Shown: positions 11,240-22,797, numbered from the stretch's first letter. The stretch is 64,000 nt of DNA from Vespa crabro (GCF_910589235.1 NC_060955.1:18174758-18238757), one strand, 5' to 3'. Notes: a model not told the origin generated them from the sequence alone. Program-made: numbers and translations.

Positions 11240-12360
11240 GCTCTCTTTGACCATCCTTCTTTCTTTACTCCTTCGTTTCGATTTTGAGCTTTCACTTTTA
11301 AAATTGTTCTTTTTCATTTTCAGTCGGGTAATTAATGTGGTTTGTTTCTTTTTATCTTCCACTTTATGTTCCAGATTTATATGATACGTATAAAAATAAT
11401 AAATAGAACTATACTCATACCTATATAAAGTCAATTGAAACAGATTATTTCCACTAAGGTATTGTATTAATAAGTATAATCATTTAACTTAAATAAATAT
11501 GATCACTATCATTTTTTCTGTTTTTTTTTTCTTTTCTATAGTTGTTTGTCTATTTCTCTTATTGTTTTTTACTTTTTTTGCTCATCTATCTCACAAATCT
11601 CCTACGAAAGTTTTGACAGGTTATATTATTAAGCATACTACGGTAATCTCATCACGGTGGTCACGAAGACGTGAAAGAAGCAAGATTCCGAGGGGAAAAA
11701 TGTCGAGAAGAAGATTAGAGAAATTTTTTTATTGTCGTTTTATTGCACGGCAATGTCATTTATAATAATCAGTTTTCTCTTTACAACTAGACATAACTAG
11801 TTCCTGTAATGAAAGGAATAAAAAGTTATAAATGCGCCATGCAATTATCCTTTGTTGCAAATCGTAATCGTAAAAATTGTAATTTCTGTTTATTAATGAA
11901 AAAAAAAAAAAAAAAAAAAATAATATTGAAGCGAAACATTTCTTGTTTGAAAAATTTTTGTTTTCAAACGCTTTATATTTTTTATTTATTTTCACTTGTT
12001 CTTTTTCTCCCTTTATTCGCCCCGATATAAAATCTTGTTATAATAAATACGATATAAAATCCTACCGCAATTTCGAAATTTACACTCGGCTAAGCGTGTA
12101 ACTTTTCTGAAAATCATCGAATCCTATTCGTTTTGAAAAATGAAAAATTGTGCTCCGAGCGTAAAACTCGTCTACTCGTTTACGAAATTTACAAGAGCGA
12201 TGTGTCACATGGATTCTATAGATGCATAGTCATACGAGGATGAAATAAATACAGATAGATGGCGCATATTCACGAACGTATATACCTACGTATATACCTA
12301 CATTTAATACATTGATACATAAATATATTTTTATGCGTAAATACCGAACATATCTCTCAC
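11240..12360. other. AT-rich spacer
   Basis: A good 3' splice-site-like sequence (TTTTTCATTTTCAG) ends at 11323, followed by no coding frame. An A run lies at about 11899-11920. Nothing else is supported. Confidence 0.45.
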
Positions 12361-12386
12361 GAAGGATCGCGTAGGAGGATTTCTAG

Positions 12387-12526
12387 AAGTAGCAGTGAGA
12401 AGCGCAATATCGTCTAGGTCGAGCCGCTTCCGGCAGGTTGGCAACGGGCCGCCAGAGTCTCCATCGGCATCGAGTTGGAGAACCCAGAGAAGTGGAAGTT
12501 ATGAGAGTTCTGAGGGCTGCCGCAGG
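12387..12526 (+). CDS. GC-rich exon-like island, unrecognised
   Basis: A sharp GC-rich island in AT-rich flanks. AG acceptors lie at 12385-12386 and 12416-12417 (weak pyrimidine tracts), and a donor AGG|GTAAAA at 12527. The plus frame reading RQVGNGPPESPSASSW is open right through the donor. A second frame from 12418 is also open for 28 codons (contains GIELENPEKWKL) and ends at TGA 12502-12504. Both look like real protein, so I cannot choose the frame. No family was recognised. Alternatives are a conserved regulatory element or an untranslated exon. Confidence 0.25.
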
Positions 12527-12912
12527 GTAAAATGCCGAGGTTGGACCTACATAGGGAATATACGGATGGTTGACAGTGATATCAGTGGTTATATTACGCC
12601 GTTTATATTCTCTCATCGCTTGTATTACACTAATTTCCTCTTTGCACCAGTTATCCATCATTTATCAATCGTTAGCGTTGAATGACAAGATGTTACACAA
12701 TAGATTTGTTCCAGTCAAATCATTTGTTTCGTAAAGAAGACAAATTGAATTTGGGAATTTTAGTTAATTTTTCTTTTTTCTTTTTTTTTTTTTTTTATTT
12801 TCATCGGCAAATAACAACAATTAGAAAAGATTTATTATGTGACTTAAAAATTATTTCACAAACAAATAACAAAAGATCTATAATAGCTTGCTAAACAAGT
12901 ATATACTCCACT

Positions 12913-13116
12913 ATGTCGGATCATGAAGATTTAAAAAGAAATTCGGAAGTTAAAAAGAACGTATCTATTATTCTCTTTTCTCTTTCCATTACAGTAAATA
13001 ACGCAAAACATACAAAAGAGAAAAGAAGTGGATTTGAGAGGAATAGAACGTTAGAGAGATGCATAAGCGTTTCGTTTAAAGAATACAAAAGAGGTTATTC
13101 AAAGGGTGCCTTTTAG
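12913..13116 (+). CDS. ATG frame, 67 codons, overlapping the next frame; unrecognised
   Basis: ATG at 12913 (context CACT before it) opens 67 codons to TAG 13114-13116. The peptide is highly charged at both ends with a short hydrophobic middle. A strong 3' splice site (long pyrimidine tract then TTACAG) ends at 12995 inside it. The downstream frame after that site also stays open to the same stop. It overlaps the next, longer frame by 50 bp in a different frame, which suggests two exons, a frameshifted gene, or chance. No family was recognised. Confidence 0.18.
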   Translation: MSDHEDLKRNSEVKKNVSIILFSLSITVNNAKHTKEKRSGFERNRTLERCISVSFKEYKRGYSKGAF

Positions 13117-13558
13117 ATCTCAGATTCTTTACGAGCATCTTGCAAAAGTATCTCGGAACCATTACATTGTTGACAATTCCTTCGCAAATTCGGTGTCCGT
13201 CTTTCGTCGTATTCTTGAAATGTTAGTACAGTTTCGTAAACTTCCGGAGAACGGTCGTTGCTCGTGCGAAAAAGGATGTGAATTGTCCTTCGTGTTACGA
13301 GTTAAATTTTACGACAAGTCATTACGAAATATGTATGTATATGAACAACGAAGAGTTTGCAAAGTATGTATCCCTTTGAGTCACTCTCTGTTGCATCTTC
13401 TTTTTTTGGTTTTTGTGGAACGGAGAACCAAAGAAGTTAGTATAATGGGTTGTTCTGAGCTCTCGAGAGAAACCAATTGGACGGACGTTAATATAAAGAC
13501 GAGAAATATTTTCAAGTGTTTACTTTCCTTTTATATATTGTATCAAAGAGAACTTTGA
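13067..13558 (+). CDS. Clean 164-codon open frame, Cys-containing, unrecognised
   Basis: Open from 13067 to TGA at 13556-13558 with no repeat inside, which is unusual for this AT-rich DNA. There is no in-frame ATG until about residue 53, so it would need an upstream exon or a non-AUG start. A Cys cluster (GRCSCEKGCEL) and a CKVC pair are visible around residues 66-105, but they fit no zinc-finger spacing I recognise. The end is hydrophobic. A donor-like AAA|GTATGT lies at 13364. A rough estimate at about 36% GC (assumed, not measured) makes a frame this long and clean rare but possible in 64 kb. Confidence 0.22.
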   Translation, partial: AFRLKNTKEVIQRVPFRSQILYEHLAKVSRNHYIVDNSFANSVSVFRRILEMLVQFRKLPENGRCSCEKGCELSFVLRVKFYDKSLRNMYVYEQRRVCKVCIPLSHSLLHLLFLVFVERRTKEVSIMGCSELSRETNWTDVNIKTRNIFKCLLSFYILYQREL

Positions 13559-13559
13559 T

Positions 13560-14470
13560 CTTACAAGTCCTGCTCGATGAAAAAAAAGAAATTGAGATCA
13601 CAGGAAAGGATCGAACTCGTGTTTCGTGATTCGCAATTATTATGTATTCGTTAAAATGTAATCATGTATTCGTTTAATTACGGATGTATTTTAGCGTTCG
13701 CGTTCTCGAATGATTGACTACGAATCACATTAGAACAAGAAAAGTAAAAGAAAAAATAAAAGAAAAAGATATCGCGTATCATGAAATAACTGTATGAAAT
13801 AGGGGAAAAAGTGGCAGCGACTGTTATTGGAGAAATTCACCGATATATTTCGTGGTCATAATTACGATAAACGTTACCCACGATATTATTTAGAGTTGCA
13901 CGCGATTCAAACGATTTTAATAAATGTTTAAAATTACTCAGCAAACGCAGATGTAATTATCCATATTTCTACGATCCTTGTAAGTTAGTTCACAGTGCTT
14001 TCCCGACGCCATTCGGGAAACGTTGGATCGATTCGTACTGATGACGCGTGGCGTGATCACGTTAATTCATAGCAAAAAGCATGATCACGTGTTTGAAACA
14101 TGCTTTACTTTTGCCAGGAAGTTCGAGCATACCGTTCCTTAAGTACTTACACCCAATAGACTAGTTTGCAAAGTAACGTGAATAACTCAAACGTTTCTAT
14201 AGTTTTAATTTATTGAAGTTATTACAAGAACTGATAGTAAATATTTATCATCCACAATGCAAAACAGAATGATTTAATCTTATTCGACAAAGCGCATTTA
14301 TAAGTTCATTGATCATTTTCAAGGGAAAATTGGACTAACACTTACATATAAACTTAAAATCAATTAAAGTTCAACTATATAAAATGTCATTGAAATAAAT
14401 CGACGAAGAAAAAATGATCCAATACTTTCAATACTGTTTACTTTTCTTCCACATATTTAAAAGTAAAATT
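13560..14470. other. AT-rich spacer, nothing supported
   Basis: No arrays and no coding-like frame. GTAAGT lies at 13980, without an exon. Confidence 0.5.
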
Positions 14471-14509
14471 TAAATATGTGTTAACATATTTTCTTCCTCG
14501 ATCTTTCAG

Positions 14510-14659
14510 TACTACAAGTTCCTCGAAGAGGATTTACCGACGACAACAATCTGGAATTGTAATATCGAGCGAACCAGTTACAACAGTTCGTAACAATAAT
14601 AATTCTTCCGCATAGCTCGACGATAAATCGTTTTCACCGCGTTTGAATAAACGATATAG
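14510..14659 (+). ncRNA. Exon-like interval with both splice sites, not translatable
   Basis: A strong 3' splice site (TTTTCTTCCTCGATCTTTCAG, branch-like TTAAC upstream) ends at 14509. A strong donor TAG|GTATGT starts at 14660. The 150-bp interval has stops in all three frames, so if spliced it is an untranslated or non-coding exon, or a terminal coding exon ending at TAA 14591-14593 (27 codons from the acceptor). This is a prediction from splice-site strength only. Confidence 0.2.
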
Positions 14660-14869
14660 GTATGTATACGTATGTATGTGTAGATACGTAGGTATATGTA
14701 CCTCGGTTGCCGTTGACGATACAATGCAATATCTTTCGAGATTCTCTTACGTATCTGCAATAAGGAAGTACTTTTGTCGTTTTGCGAAGGAAAGGACCGG
14801 TTACGTTGTAACGGAACAACCTAGACAAAGTATATCGTGTCTCCTTGTTTTGGCGTATATGTAAATATA

Positions 14870-15885
14870 AAAGAAAAAAAAAGAGAGAGATATATGATAA
14901 ATAACGATATATTCTTTATATTGAATTTATCAAATCAAATATCAAAATGTGAAGCACAATTGTTCTCGAAGTAAAGGTGCCATTATATTTTTATTCAATC
15001 TTCTTTTCTAATACTATTCGATGAAAGGATCATTGCAAATTCTAAAGTTTCGTAACAATATTTTCTAGTCCGAAAGAGATAAATTAATATCTCTGGTTTT
15101 GTGTCGGTAGGCGAAAGGTTGTACTACGTTTTAAAGTTAAAGGATCGTGGCAACTCGAGAACAGGATCGAGAAGTTTTAGAACGATAAACTAGGAAACTT
15201 GAATGAAATGCAGGGACATTCTAGTTTCAATGGTTTAGAGTGATCGTGCACGAGGTAACTTCGGGTTATTCCCAGAAGACATAAACTTAAATGCACGAAT
15301 TCCGCGGATCCATTTTTCTTAAAGGAATACAAAACGAGCGACGTTTACGTTCTTCAATCTTCGTAAAATTACTCTTTGCTCTTCTTAATTTGTTTTCCTT
15401 TTCCAAATTTCCGACATTCGATAAAAGACGAATTTCCATATGAATTATATTAAAGTTCATAATTCCTGTCCGAAATATTGGAAATTTGTTAAGGACTTTA
15501 TATGAAATATTTGAAATACCGATAGTTTTATCAGCGCGATGATATAACGAACGAAACTTTTTTATCGTACATTTGTAACATGCGCGATGTAAGCCGATAG
15601 ACGTTACGTGGTAGTAAAATTTTATGAAAAATCATGAACCTTGTCGTAATATTTACAAAATGGAAATTTCGAGGCAATGACCTCTTCTCGTAAAAAATGG
15701 AGAATACCTAAAAGAGAACGAAAAACGTTTTAATAAACTCACTTTACGATCGTGTATCTATCTATTTTTGAAAGATGAAAGATACTGTATGAAAACGTAC
15801 GAGAAGAGAGAAAATATGAAGAAAGAGAATAGGAGAGATGTAGGAGTCGACGTTTGGAAGAAAATTCAGCTGGAAGGCATGCGTG
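14870..15885. other. AT-rich spacer, nothing supported
   Basis: No array, splice pair or coding-like frame was noted. Confidence 0.45.
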
Positions 15886-15886
15886 C

Positions 15887-15890
<4 letters not shown>

Positions 15891-15918
<28 letters not shown>

Positions 15919-15919
15919 A
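15891..15919 (+). repeat. (GA)n microsatellite
   Basis: Perfect GA repeat. Confidence 0.96.
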
Positions 15920-15957
15920 TAAGCAAGTAAATAAGGGAAGCTAGGAAATAGAAGTAG

Positions 15958-16119
15958 GGAAAAGAGTTGGAAGAAGAAGAAGCAGAAGAAGGAGCTGAAG
16001 AAGAAGCAAAAGAAGAAGAAGAAGAAAGTCAGGATGATACGATGAAAAGGGGTGCGGCTGGGCAAGCTCGCCAACTTGAACAATATCTCTCAAGATGTTG
16101 CTGCCTCGAGCTCTTCTAG
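15958..16119 (+). CDS. Acidic (GAA)n frame with non-repeat C-terminus, unrecognised
   Basis: A 53-codon frame: about 20 residues of Glu/Ala from an interrupted GAA repeat, then a non-repetitive tail (MKRGAAGQARQLEQYLSRCC) ending at TAG 16117-16119. AATAAA lies 40 bp after the stop, at 16159-16164. The stop TAG at 15955-15957 closes it upstream. No pyrimidine tract supports an acceptor, so a full exon model is missing. Triplet repeats create such frames easily. An ATG-started version would be only 25 codons. Confidence 0.13.
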   Translation, partial: GKELEEEEAEEGAEEEAKEEEEESQDDTMKRGAAGQARQLEQYLSRCCCLELF

Positions 16120-17828
16120 GCATGAAACTTCATAGATGCAAGATAGAGAGGCGTATAGAATAAAAAGAAAAAAGATAGACGGCTTACCAGTCTTGGAACT
16201 TTAATACGTTTCATTCTGAGAAATAAATTCAGTATATTTCGATTGGTTGTTAAGTGATGGGCGAGATATTTCTTAATTAAATATAACCAATAAATTATAG
16301 ATATTTTAAATTTCATTCTATATACATTTTTCCACTTTTTAATATAGTATTTAAATAAGGTTTGGAGGAAATGACGTAAAAAGAAAAGAAAAAAAAAAAA
16401 AGAAAAAATAAAGGAAAGTTTATTCAAGCATTGTTTTACGACAAAAACAGGTACAGAAATAGTTAACTTTGAGGTTGCTCAGTGTTAAGGGGAAATGTGG
16501 AAAAGCGAGTAACCATAACAAAAGTTTGAAAGTTGCACCGCGAGAATGATGCGAGTCCACTACCAAGAAAGAAGAAAAAGTTCTCTTTATTTACTATAGT
16601 GAAAGCCGGTACAAGTCGTAAAATTTATAGAGGATCGATGCGTCTCGTCCCAGCCGACTACCTGCCCATTCGCCTTTCGTTTACCTTTACCAAGAATATG
16701 ATAACTTTTACGCCAGAGAATTCCTATTTTTCAATTTGTAGATTTTTTTTTTTTTTTTTTTTTTATACCAGTCACAATTTAACGTTCTGTTTTTATCAAA
16801 TATTTCAATTCGGTTATAGCTTCGTATATAAGAAAAAAAAAAATTGACATTAGACGAATAATGTCAAAATCAAATTAAATTAATGTGGTATCATCAAAAT
16901 ATTCGAAATTTTAATAAAACTCGATTGATTTGTCCTTCTAGCATCTTAAATGATTCTTTCTTAATATCGAAGGAGAAAAACGAAGAAAAAAACATGTATT
17001 TGCATTCCCCTTGGATGTAATAAATTTAAAAGATTTTTATATAGAATTTCATATTTAAGAAGTACACTAGTCTGCATTTGTATTTCGCAAATTGGCCTTC
17101 CTTACAGTGTACCAAAAGTTTCTCGTTTGAAAAGCAAGCGCCTTTATTACCCTGCCGTTCTTTTCGTCGACATCGCCCATCTACCTTCCGTTCTCCCTTC
17201 TACTATAGTCTCTCACCCTACCATCGTGTCAAGGTACTCAGTTTGAAGACGCCCCTTTTACCAGTCGTCGGGAAGTTTCGTATTACCGTGTTCACCTCCG
17301 CTCGCGTATTCATAAAAGACAGGTTGCTGCTGTTCTGCTATCCTTAAAAGCGTGTTGAAGCAACGAATGAATTCCACAAGCGTGTTCTTAAGACCGGAAA
17401 GAAACAAAAGGAAGACTAGCGTGAAATATCCCATTTCCGTTTCATTTTCAAATTAAACGCTCATGAAAGGCTAATTCTGTGTTTAGTGGCACAAGTTAGA
17501 AATCATTGATTTATCGTTAGTCGTGCGTTCAATAAAATATTTTTTTTTTTCTAATTTAAAAGTAATGATATATTGATTATTATAATTCCTTGTCGGTGTT
17601 CCGTGTAAAAACAAAGTCTTGTATAAGAAAATATTCGAAGATTTAAATTATATTTGAGAATGATGTTGGCTCATGAAAGAAGGCAAGCATTAGTAGATTG
17701 GCCTACTTGCACAGTAACGCATAAGAATAGTCTGTGGCATCGTCATAAATCTCATTACATATTTGTTAACGGAGTTGGGAAATGATATTATCTCGCTCCA
17801 ATTAACCAATTGCTTTGAGGTTATTATG

Positions 17829-17859
<31 letters not shown>

Positions 17860-17930
17860 AATGACTTAAAGAAGTTTCTTTGAATAGAACTTTTAAATAT
17901 TTTCTCTTTTACTTTTATAATTTTCTTTCT
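16120..17930. other. AT-rich spacer with T runs
   Basis: T runs at 16744-16764 and 17829-17854 (26 T). A GC-richer patch at 17085-17345 holds an 89-codon plus frame without splice support. Confidence 0.45.
17829..17854 (+). repeat. Poly-T run
   Basis: 26 consecutive T. Confidence 0.97.
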
Positions 17931-17977
17931 TTTTTTTTTCTTCTTCTTTTCTTTTCTTTTCTTTTCTTCTTTTTCAG

Positions 17978-18028
17978 AAAAGTAAGGCTCGCGGTGTCAT
18001 AATATCGAATTTCGATGGACAGCCGTAA
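17978..18028 (+). other. Possible exon start after strong 3' splice site
   Basis: A (TTTTC)n pyrimidine tract and CAG end at 17977. The following frame KSKARGVIISNFDGQP is open for 16 codons to TAA 18026-18028. A donor-like CC|GTAAAA overlaps the stop. The acceptor is good, but the exon is too short to judge. Confidence 0.12.
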
Positions 18029-18141
18029 AAATATTTAAGGAAGGTAAAATCGAAGGTTCTCAGATCGTATCGAAGAAAGACATATTTGCGAAATATGTTG
18101 AAGCGATACTCTTAGCAAACTTCGCTACCATTTTCTTTCTT

Positions 18142-18142
<1 letters not shown>

Positions 18143-18208
<66 letters not shown>
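18143..18208 (+). repeat. (TATC)n microsatellite
   Basis: Sixteen or so perfect TATC units, preceded by TTTC units. Confidence 0.98.
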
Positions 18209-18209
<1 letters not shown>

Positions 18210-18210
<1 letters not shown>

Positions 18211-19180
18211 ACACGTTGTAGATATTTTATTTCTCATTTTCGAGAATTCTGATAGTTCTTTAGAAGTGGAATGAAGTTAATCACACAGCACAGTTTTATA
18301 AAAATTTAATGCAAAGATAAGACACAGACTACGATTCTCATCATTCTTTTATTTTCGGCTAGTTCATCGTTTTATTCTTTGGTTATTCGAAGAATGAATT
18401 ATGTAAAAGAAACTATCTCTCATCTCGTTACTTAAAAAAAAAAAAATCTTTTTTAAAAGTTCCGAGATAAAACGAAGGTGTGGAAGAAAATGATATCGAT
18501 ATTCGAAATATTCCACGCTTTGAAGGGACATTTTTTGAAGCGTCCATAAGAATTTTATGATATTAAAAGTCAATATTAAAGTGCGATACATTCTTTCGAA
18601 GAATGTTAAATATTTTCTTCAATATATAGATGTATTATGAGAATAATAAATATGTGAGAATGTTAAATATCGCGGATGACCTTTTCATCGATTTTATATA
18701 AATATTTAAAAGATCTCAATAAAATTCAATAAGCATAAGAAGGATGATTTATATAAGAGAATCATCATCGTCACGATAGACCGTGACTAAACGAGAAAAA
18801 CTGAAAGATCGATGAATCAAGACATCGTTCATTTTGAAACGAGTCTCACGATACACCGAAGTAAACCATAAGAAGCTGTAGACGCGTATTCGTTTACACG
18901 ATTTATATCTTGTGGACGATAATGACAGGTAAGAGCAAGTTGTGTGAGCGAGAAAAGTCCTTCGAGAGTTTACGGTTTACCGACTTACTACGGTTGGTAA
19001 GAAGGATCTGTTCTTGGATAAGATGAAGAAAAGGAAGAAATCCGTCGTCTTGTTCGTCGTACGATCGAACGCGGATCACCCACGCTTTAGCGCTTAACAA
19101 CGGTTATGGGTGTAAACGGGCATGACGTGGGGCCCCTACGCTTTCGAGATCGTTAAGGTCGACCCCCCGGCGTGCGATCT
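18210..19180. other. AT-rich spacer, nothing supported
   Basis: No arrays and no coding-like frame. Confidence 0.45.
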
Positions 19181-19188
19181 GCGAGACG

Positions 19189-19199
19189 AGAAAGAGAGC

Positions 19200-19231
<32 letters not shown>

Positions 19232-19260
19232 GAGAAAGAGAAAGAGAAAGGGAGAAGGAA
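19189..19260 (+). repeat. (GA)n microsatellite, imperfect
   Basis: GA core at 19199-19222, then GAAA-type purine sequence. Confidence 0.96.
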
Positions 19261-19666
19261 AACGAGTTTCGTGGATGAAACCAGACTACCAGACGAACGT
19301 GAACTTGGAGCGACATCGTTAGCGTTGCTCTTCTTCTCGCCTAAAGGACGATACCTGTCTACCGACAGTTTCATTCTGTTATTTAATCTTCACTATGTCT
19401 GAACTCTCGACGGTAACTATATCAACATTTATAACCTATTAATTCAAATTTAATTAAGTTTAAATTATATCTATTCCGAATTAATAGCGTTACACATTTG
19501 TAAGTAATAATAAATTCAAAAATAATAATTTTTTATATTACAAAAAGCCGTTAGTCGAAATTCTAATATCCGGTTATAATCGAAATAAATCATTGTAGAA
19601 TGAACTAACTTGGTACTCGCTCGATTACCGCGAGCAATTATCTTAAACGAATAACTCTGGCTTTAA

Positions 19667-19897
19667 CGAGGCTCGAGTAAAGTAAAATATAATCGCGGGA
19701 AGGTGGCTACATCGGAACGAAGTCTTCAACTTTGTCGATTAGTTTCCGACTCTTTGAAACACGAACGAAGAAGACTTGTCGAAAAGGAGCGTGCAAGAAA
19801 ATGCTTTGAGAAATCTACTTCGCCTGAGTTAACTTCCAAGTGTCTTCTTTCTCATTTAATTCGTACTTGTCAGTATGTACTATATACAATTAAGAGT
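19667..19897 (+). CDS. Open frame ending in a (TA)n array, unrecognised
   Basis: Open from 19667 and reading a mixed, basic peptide (includes SLKHERRRLVEKERARKCFE) until it runs into the (TA)n block, where it continues as Ile/Tyr low complexity to 20089. There is no in-frame ATG at the start (GTG at 19703). No splice site was recognised at its upstream end. The charge pattern looks protein-like, but a chance frame extended by the stop-poor array is likely. Confidence 0.1.
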
Positions 19898-20000
19898 AAT
19901 ATATATATATATTATATATATATATATATATTATATATTATATATTCTATATATGTATGCATGTATATATATATATATATATATCTATTTATATATATTA
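19898..20000 (+). repeat. Compound (TA)n / TATT-interrupted array
   Basis: About 100 bp of TA repeats interrupted by TT and GTATGCATG. Confidence 0.95.
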
Positions 20001-20163
20001 AGTCGGAAGCAAGCGAAGAGAAAAATGCGCAAAAAGGGAACAAACTCACGAAGCGCAGCGGGATCGCGCAAACATCGAACCGAAGATAAGATAGACTAAA
20101 TAAATAATTGAACGTCCGGCCGTTAGTCGACTTTGGGTTAGAGCGTCGATAACCTTTTCCATT

Positions 20164-20170
20164 TCTCTCT

Positions 20171-20221
<51 letters not shown>

Positions 20222-20222
20222 C
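20164..20222 (+). repeat. (TC)n microsatellite
   Basis: TC core at 20178-20213. Confidence 0.97.
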
Positions 20223-20399
20223 TACTTCGTTCGAAGCCAGCCTCTTTATCTGAAATCTGTCCAAGTGCACCAAAGCTTTTGGAATGTTCTGCTTTACGAG
20301 ACTTCCCCATTCCCCTTTTCTCCTAAGTATCACAAAATTGAAGCCACCGGTACCTTTCGAAGCAACCAGTTCATTCGGAGAGAAAGAGACGGATATTAA

Positions 20400-20635
20400 A
20401 ACGAAAAGTTAGCTTCCTTTTTTTTTTCTTTTTCCTTTCATGAGATTACCACAAAAGCGTCCAAAACGATCGTTAGTACGATGCTTTCAACGCTTATATT
20501 CATGATTAGAAACGCTAGAAATGAACTTTTCCTATTTGCTTTTTTCTTTATTTTTCTTTTCTTTTTTCTTTCTTTATTTTTTCTTTTTCTTTTTTTTTTT
20601 TGTATTTTTTCCCTTTCACTTTTATTTTACGATGA
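20400..20635 (+). repeat. T-rich low-complexity stretch
   Basis: Long TTTTC/TTTTA pyrimidine-rich sequence, densest at 20530-20615. Confidence 0.8.
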
Positions 20636-20719
20636 ATGATTTTGCGCCTTTCTTTTTTTCAATTGATACGTTTCTTTAAGTACATATCATATTTACTTTT
20701 ATATAATCGAAAGATTCGA

Positions 20720-20950
20720 ATGTTCGATTCTCGTAAATTTTCTACAACGGTTAATTCCGATACATGTTTCGTGTTTGGAAATAAAAAACCATACCGAAGG
20801 TATGAACTCGGGAAAAGAGAAATAAAGTCAACGGAGAAAAGCTCTAAACATCCAAGCGAGTCTATTAAAAATCCATTATCGATATTGATTTATCGTGTTT
20901 CGAGAAATTCCGTTCGACCGAAGGAAGAACTCGGCAAGGGAAACAAGTAG
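20720..20950 (+). CDS. Short ATG frame (76 codons), unrecognised
   Basis: ATG at 20720 to TAG 20948-20950; a basic, Lys/Ser-rich mixed peptide with no repeats. No signal peptide, membrane segment or domain was recognised, and no splice sites. It is kept because its composition is not low complexity, but length alone is within chance. Confidence 0.1.
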   Translation: MFDSRKFSTTVNSDTCFVFGNKKPYRRYELGKREIKSTEKSSKHPSESIKNPLSILIYRVSRNSVRPKEELGKGNK

Positions 20951-20959
20951 CTGCATTAA

Positions 20960-22060
20960 AGGGCCGTAAAAGAATATCGGTAACAAAACTTTATCGTCGT
21001 TTTTATCATCTCCCTTATTGTCAAGCACTCTCTCACCTCTTTTCTCTTCTCTTTTTCCTTCGAAGAATATAAACTTCCGTCCTCTCTTTTGTCTCTTTTC
21101 TTACCCTTAATGGGGCGTTAATCATCGCTTCCTATCCCGAATACGACATTTTTGCGATCGATTTCGATTATTTTTATAAGCCTATTTCAGGGAATCGTTA
21201 AAAGAACGCGCAAAGCGACCTCATGTATGAACCTATGTATGTAAAGTTCTATCGGTTTAACGAGTGTCGAAAGAGGGAATAGGTTAGCGCATGGTTTCAT
21301 TAGAGGATCGTTAAAAGTTTACGACGTTTTTCAAATGGTACGTGGGATAAAGAAATGCGCGAGCGATAACGATTCTTCTTTATTCTCCATAGTCTCTAGA
21401 GTGCAATCGATGACCAAGAGAGAAACGTAAAATCTATGAATGTTCTCGCTAATCGAACGATTTCATTTTGCTTTCCGTCCGTTCAATCCGTCGTCTATTT
21501 TATTCGTCTAATGATTAAAAAAAAAAAAAAAATGTTAATTATAATATATCCTTGATTGAAAATTCGTCATTGACTTAATCAAAGTTATTACAAAAAATAT
21601 TCTACGCGATTAAATGTTCGTCCAGATGTCATCGGACTAATATTTCGTTTCTCAATATATTTAAAAAATTTCACATGAAAGTAAATCTTGCGAAACGTTT
21701 ATACAACTATAAGAACTTCTTTATGCCATTCTCGTGCATGCGTTCCCAGAATCGTTCATCGACCCTGAAACGAAGCCATTATCTCCTCTCCCAAGCGAGA
21801 CCAACCGATAAACAAACAATACGCGATAAAACGTTCTAAAGGTGATAAAAAACTCTCGATCGAGGTTCCCTTTTTTATTCTTCCTTTTTTGTCTGATACA
21901 CTTTGGCTCGCATTGATCTTCTCAGAACAAATCTTTTCAACGAATCATTGCCCATTTTTTATTCGCCCTTGCGTGGAAAATTAATTACGTCAAACATGAA
22001 TTCTCGCGTGCTCACGGAAAGAGGCTCCTCGATAATATCCTCACCGCACGAGAATTAATT
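20960..22060. other. Spacer, nothing supported
   Basis: No arrays except a short A run near 21516-21532. Confidence 0.45.
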
Positions 22061-22061
<1 letters not shown>

Positions 22062-22109
<48 letters not shown>

Positions 22110-22125
22110 CTCTCGCTCTTTCTCT
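22062..22125 (+). repeat. (TC)n microsatellite
   Basis: Perfect TC from 22063 to about 22102, then TTTC units. Confidence 0.97.
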
Positions 22126-22596
22126 TTTTAAGTTCTCACTCTTTCGAGAAAGGACGATATTGCTCCAGTCGATCGTGTTTTCGGATCGGTTAAACGATGG
22201 ATAAATCACGAGACTCCCCTTAGCGTTTGGATGTCGAGTAAAGTGTGAGTATAGTAAAAACAAAGAAAAAGAATGCAATTCAAAAAAAGGACAAATTCCA
22301 TGAATAACATAAATCAGAAAAAAGAAATCGAAGATTAAAAAATGCACTTTGAAATCGTCATCATGAGATTACTGTATAAATTAAAGTATTTTGCCGTTTT
22401 TCTTTGATCCGTTTATATCTATAAAAAAAAAAAGAATAAAAATAAGTAAAATTTTAGATGAATATACCGACTTATGTATAATTATTATAAATGTATTTAT
22501 ACGGCTTAGGAACTACGTTTTTCATAAATCCAAAATCTCAAAACAATAGAATCCCATTTAGTTGCGTGTAAAGTAGGAGATTTGGCTGAGGTTTAC

Positions 22597-22797
22597 ATGA
22601 AATACGATATAAGGCAGATAACAGGGGGGATTATATCGTTAATACCTCTTTCCCTAAATTCGATTAAACCGCGAAACCGTGATCCTCTTAACCCTTTTGA
22701 AGCTCAAAGAGAAACTCGATTAAAGAGCGTTACGTGTGTTCGCTTTCGCTTTATACTGACAAACGATCCTGAATGGATCTTTCTCGTTATCGTTTAA
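22597..22797 (+). CDS. Short ATG frame (66 codons), unrecognised
   Basis: ATG at 22597 to TAA 22795-22797. The frame is also open for about 25 codons upstream. The peptide is non-repetitive (starts MKYDIRQITGGIISLIPLSL, ends NDPEWIFLVIV), with two hydrophobic stretches. No domain was recognised and no splice sites were found. Confidence 0.13.
   Translation: MKYDIRQITGGIISLIPLSLNSIKPRNRDPLNPFEAQRETRLKSVTCVRFRFILTNDPEWIFLVIV

Noticed and set aside
13580..13720. tRNA gene on the minus strand
   Set aside because: GAGTTCGATCCT resembles a B box, but no A box or cloverleaf arms are present at the right spacing.
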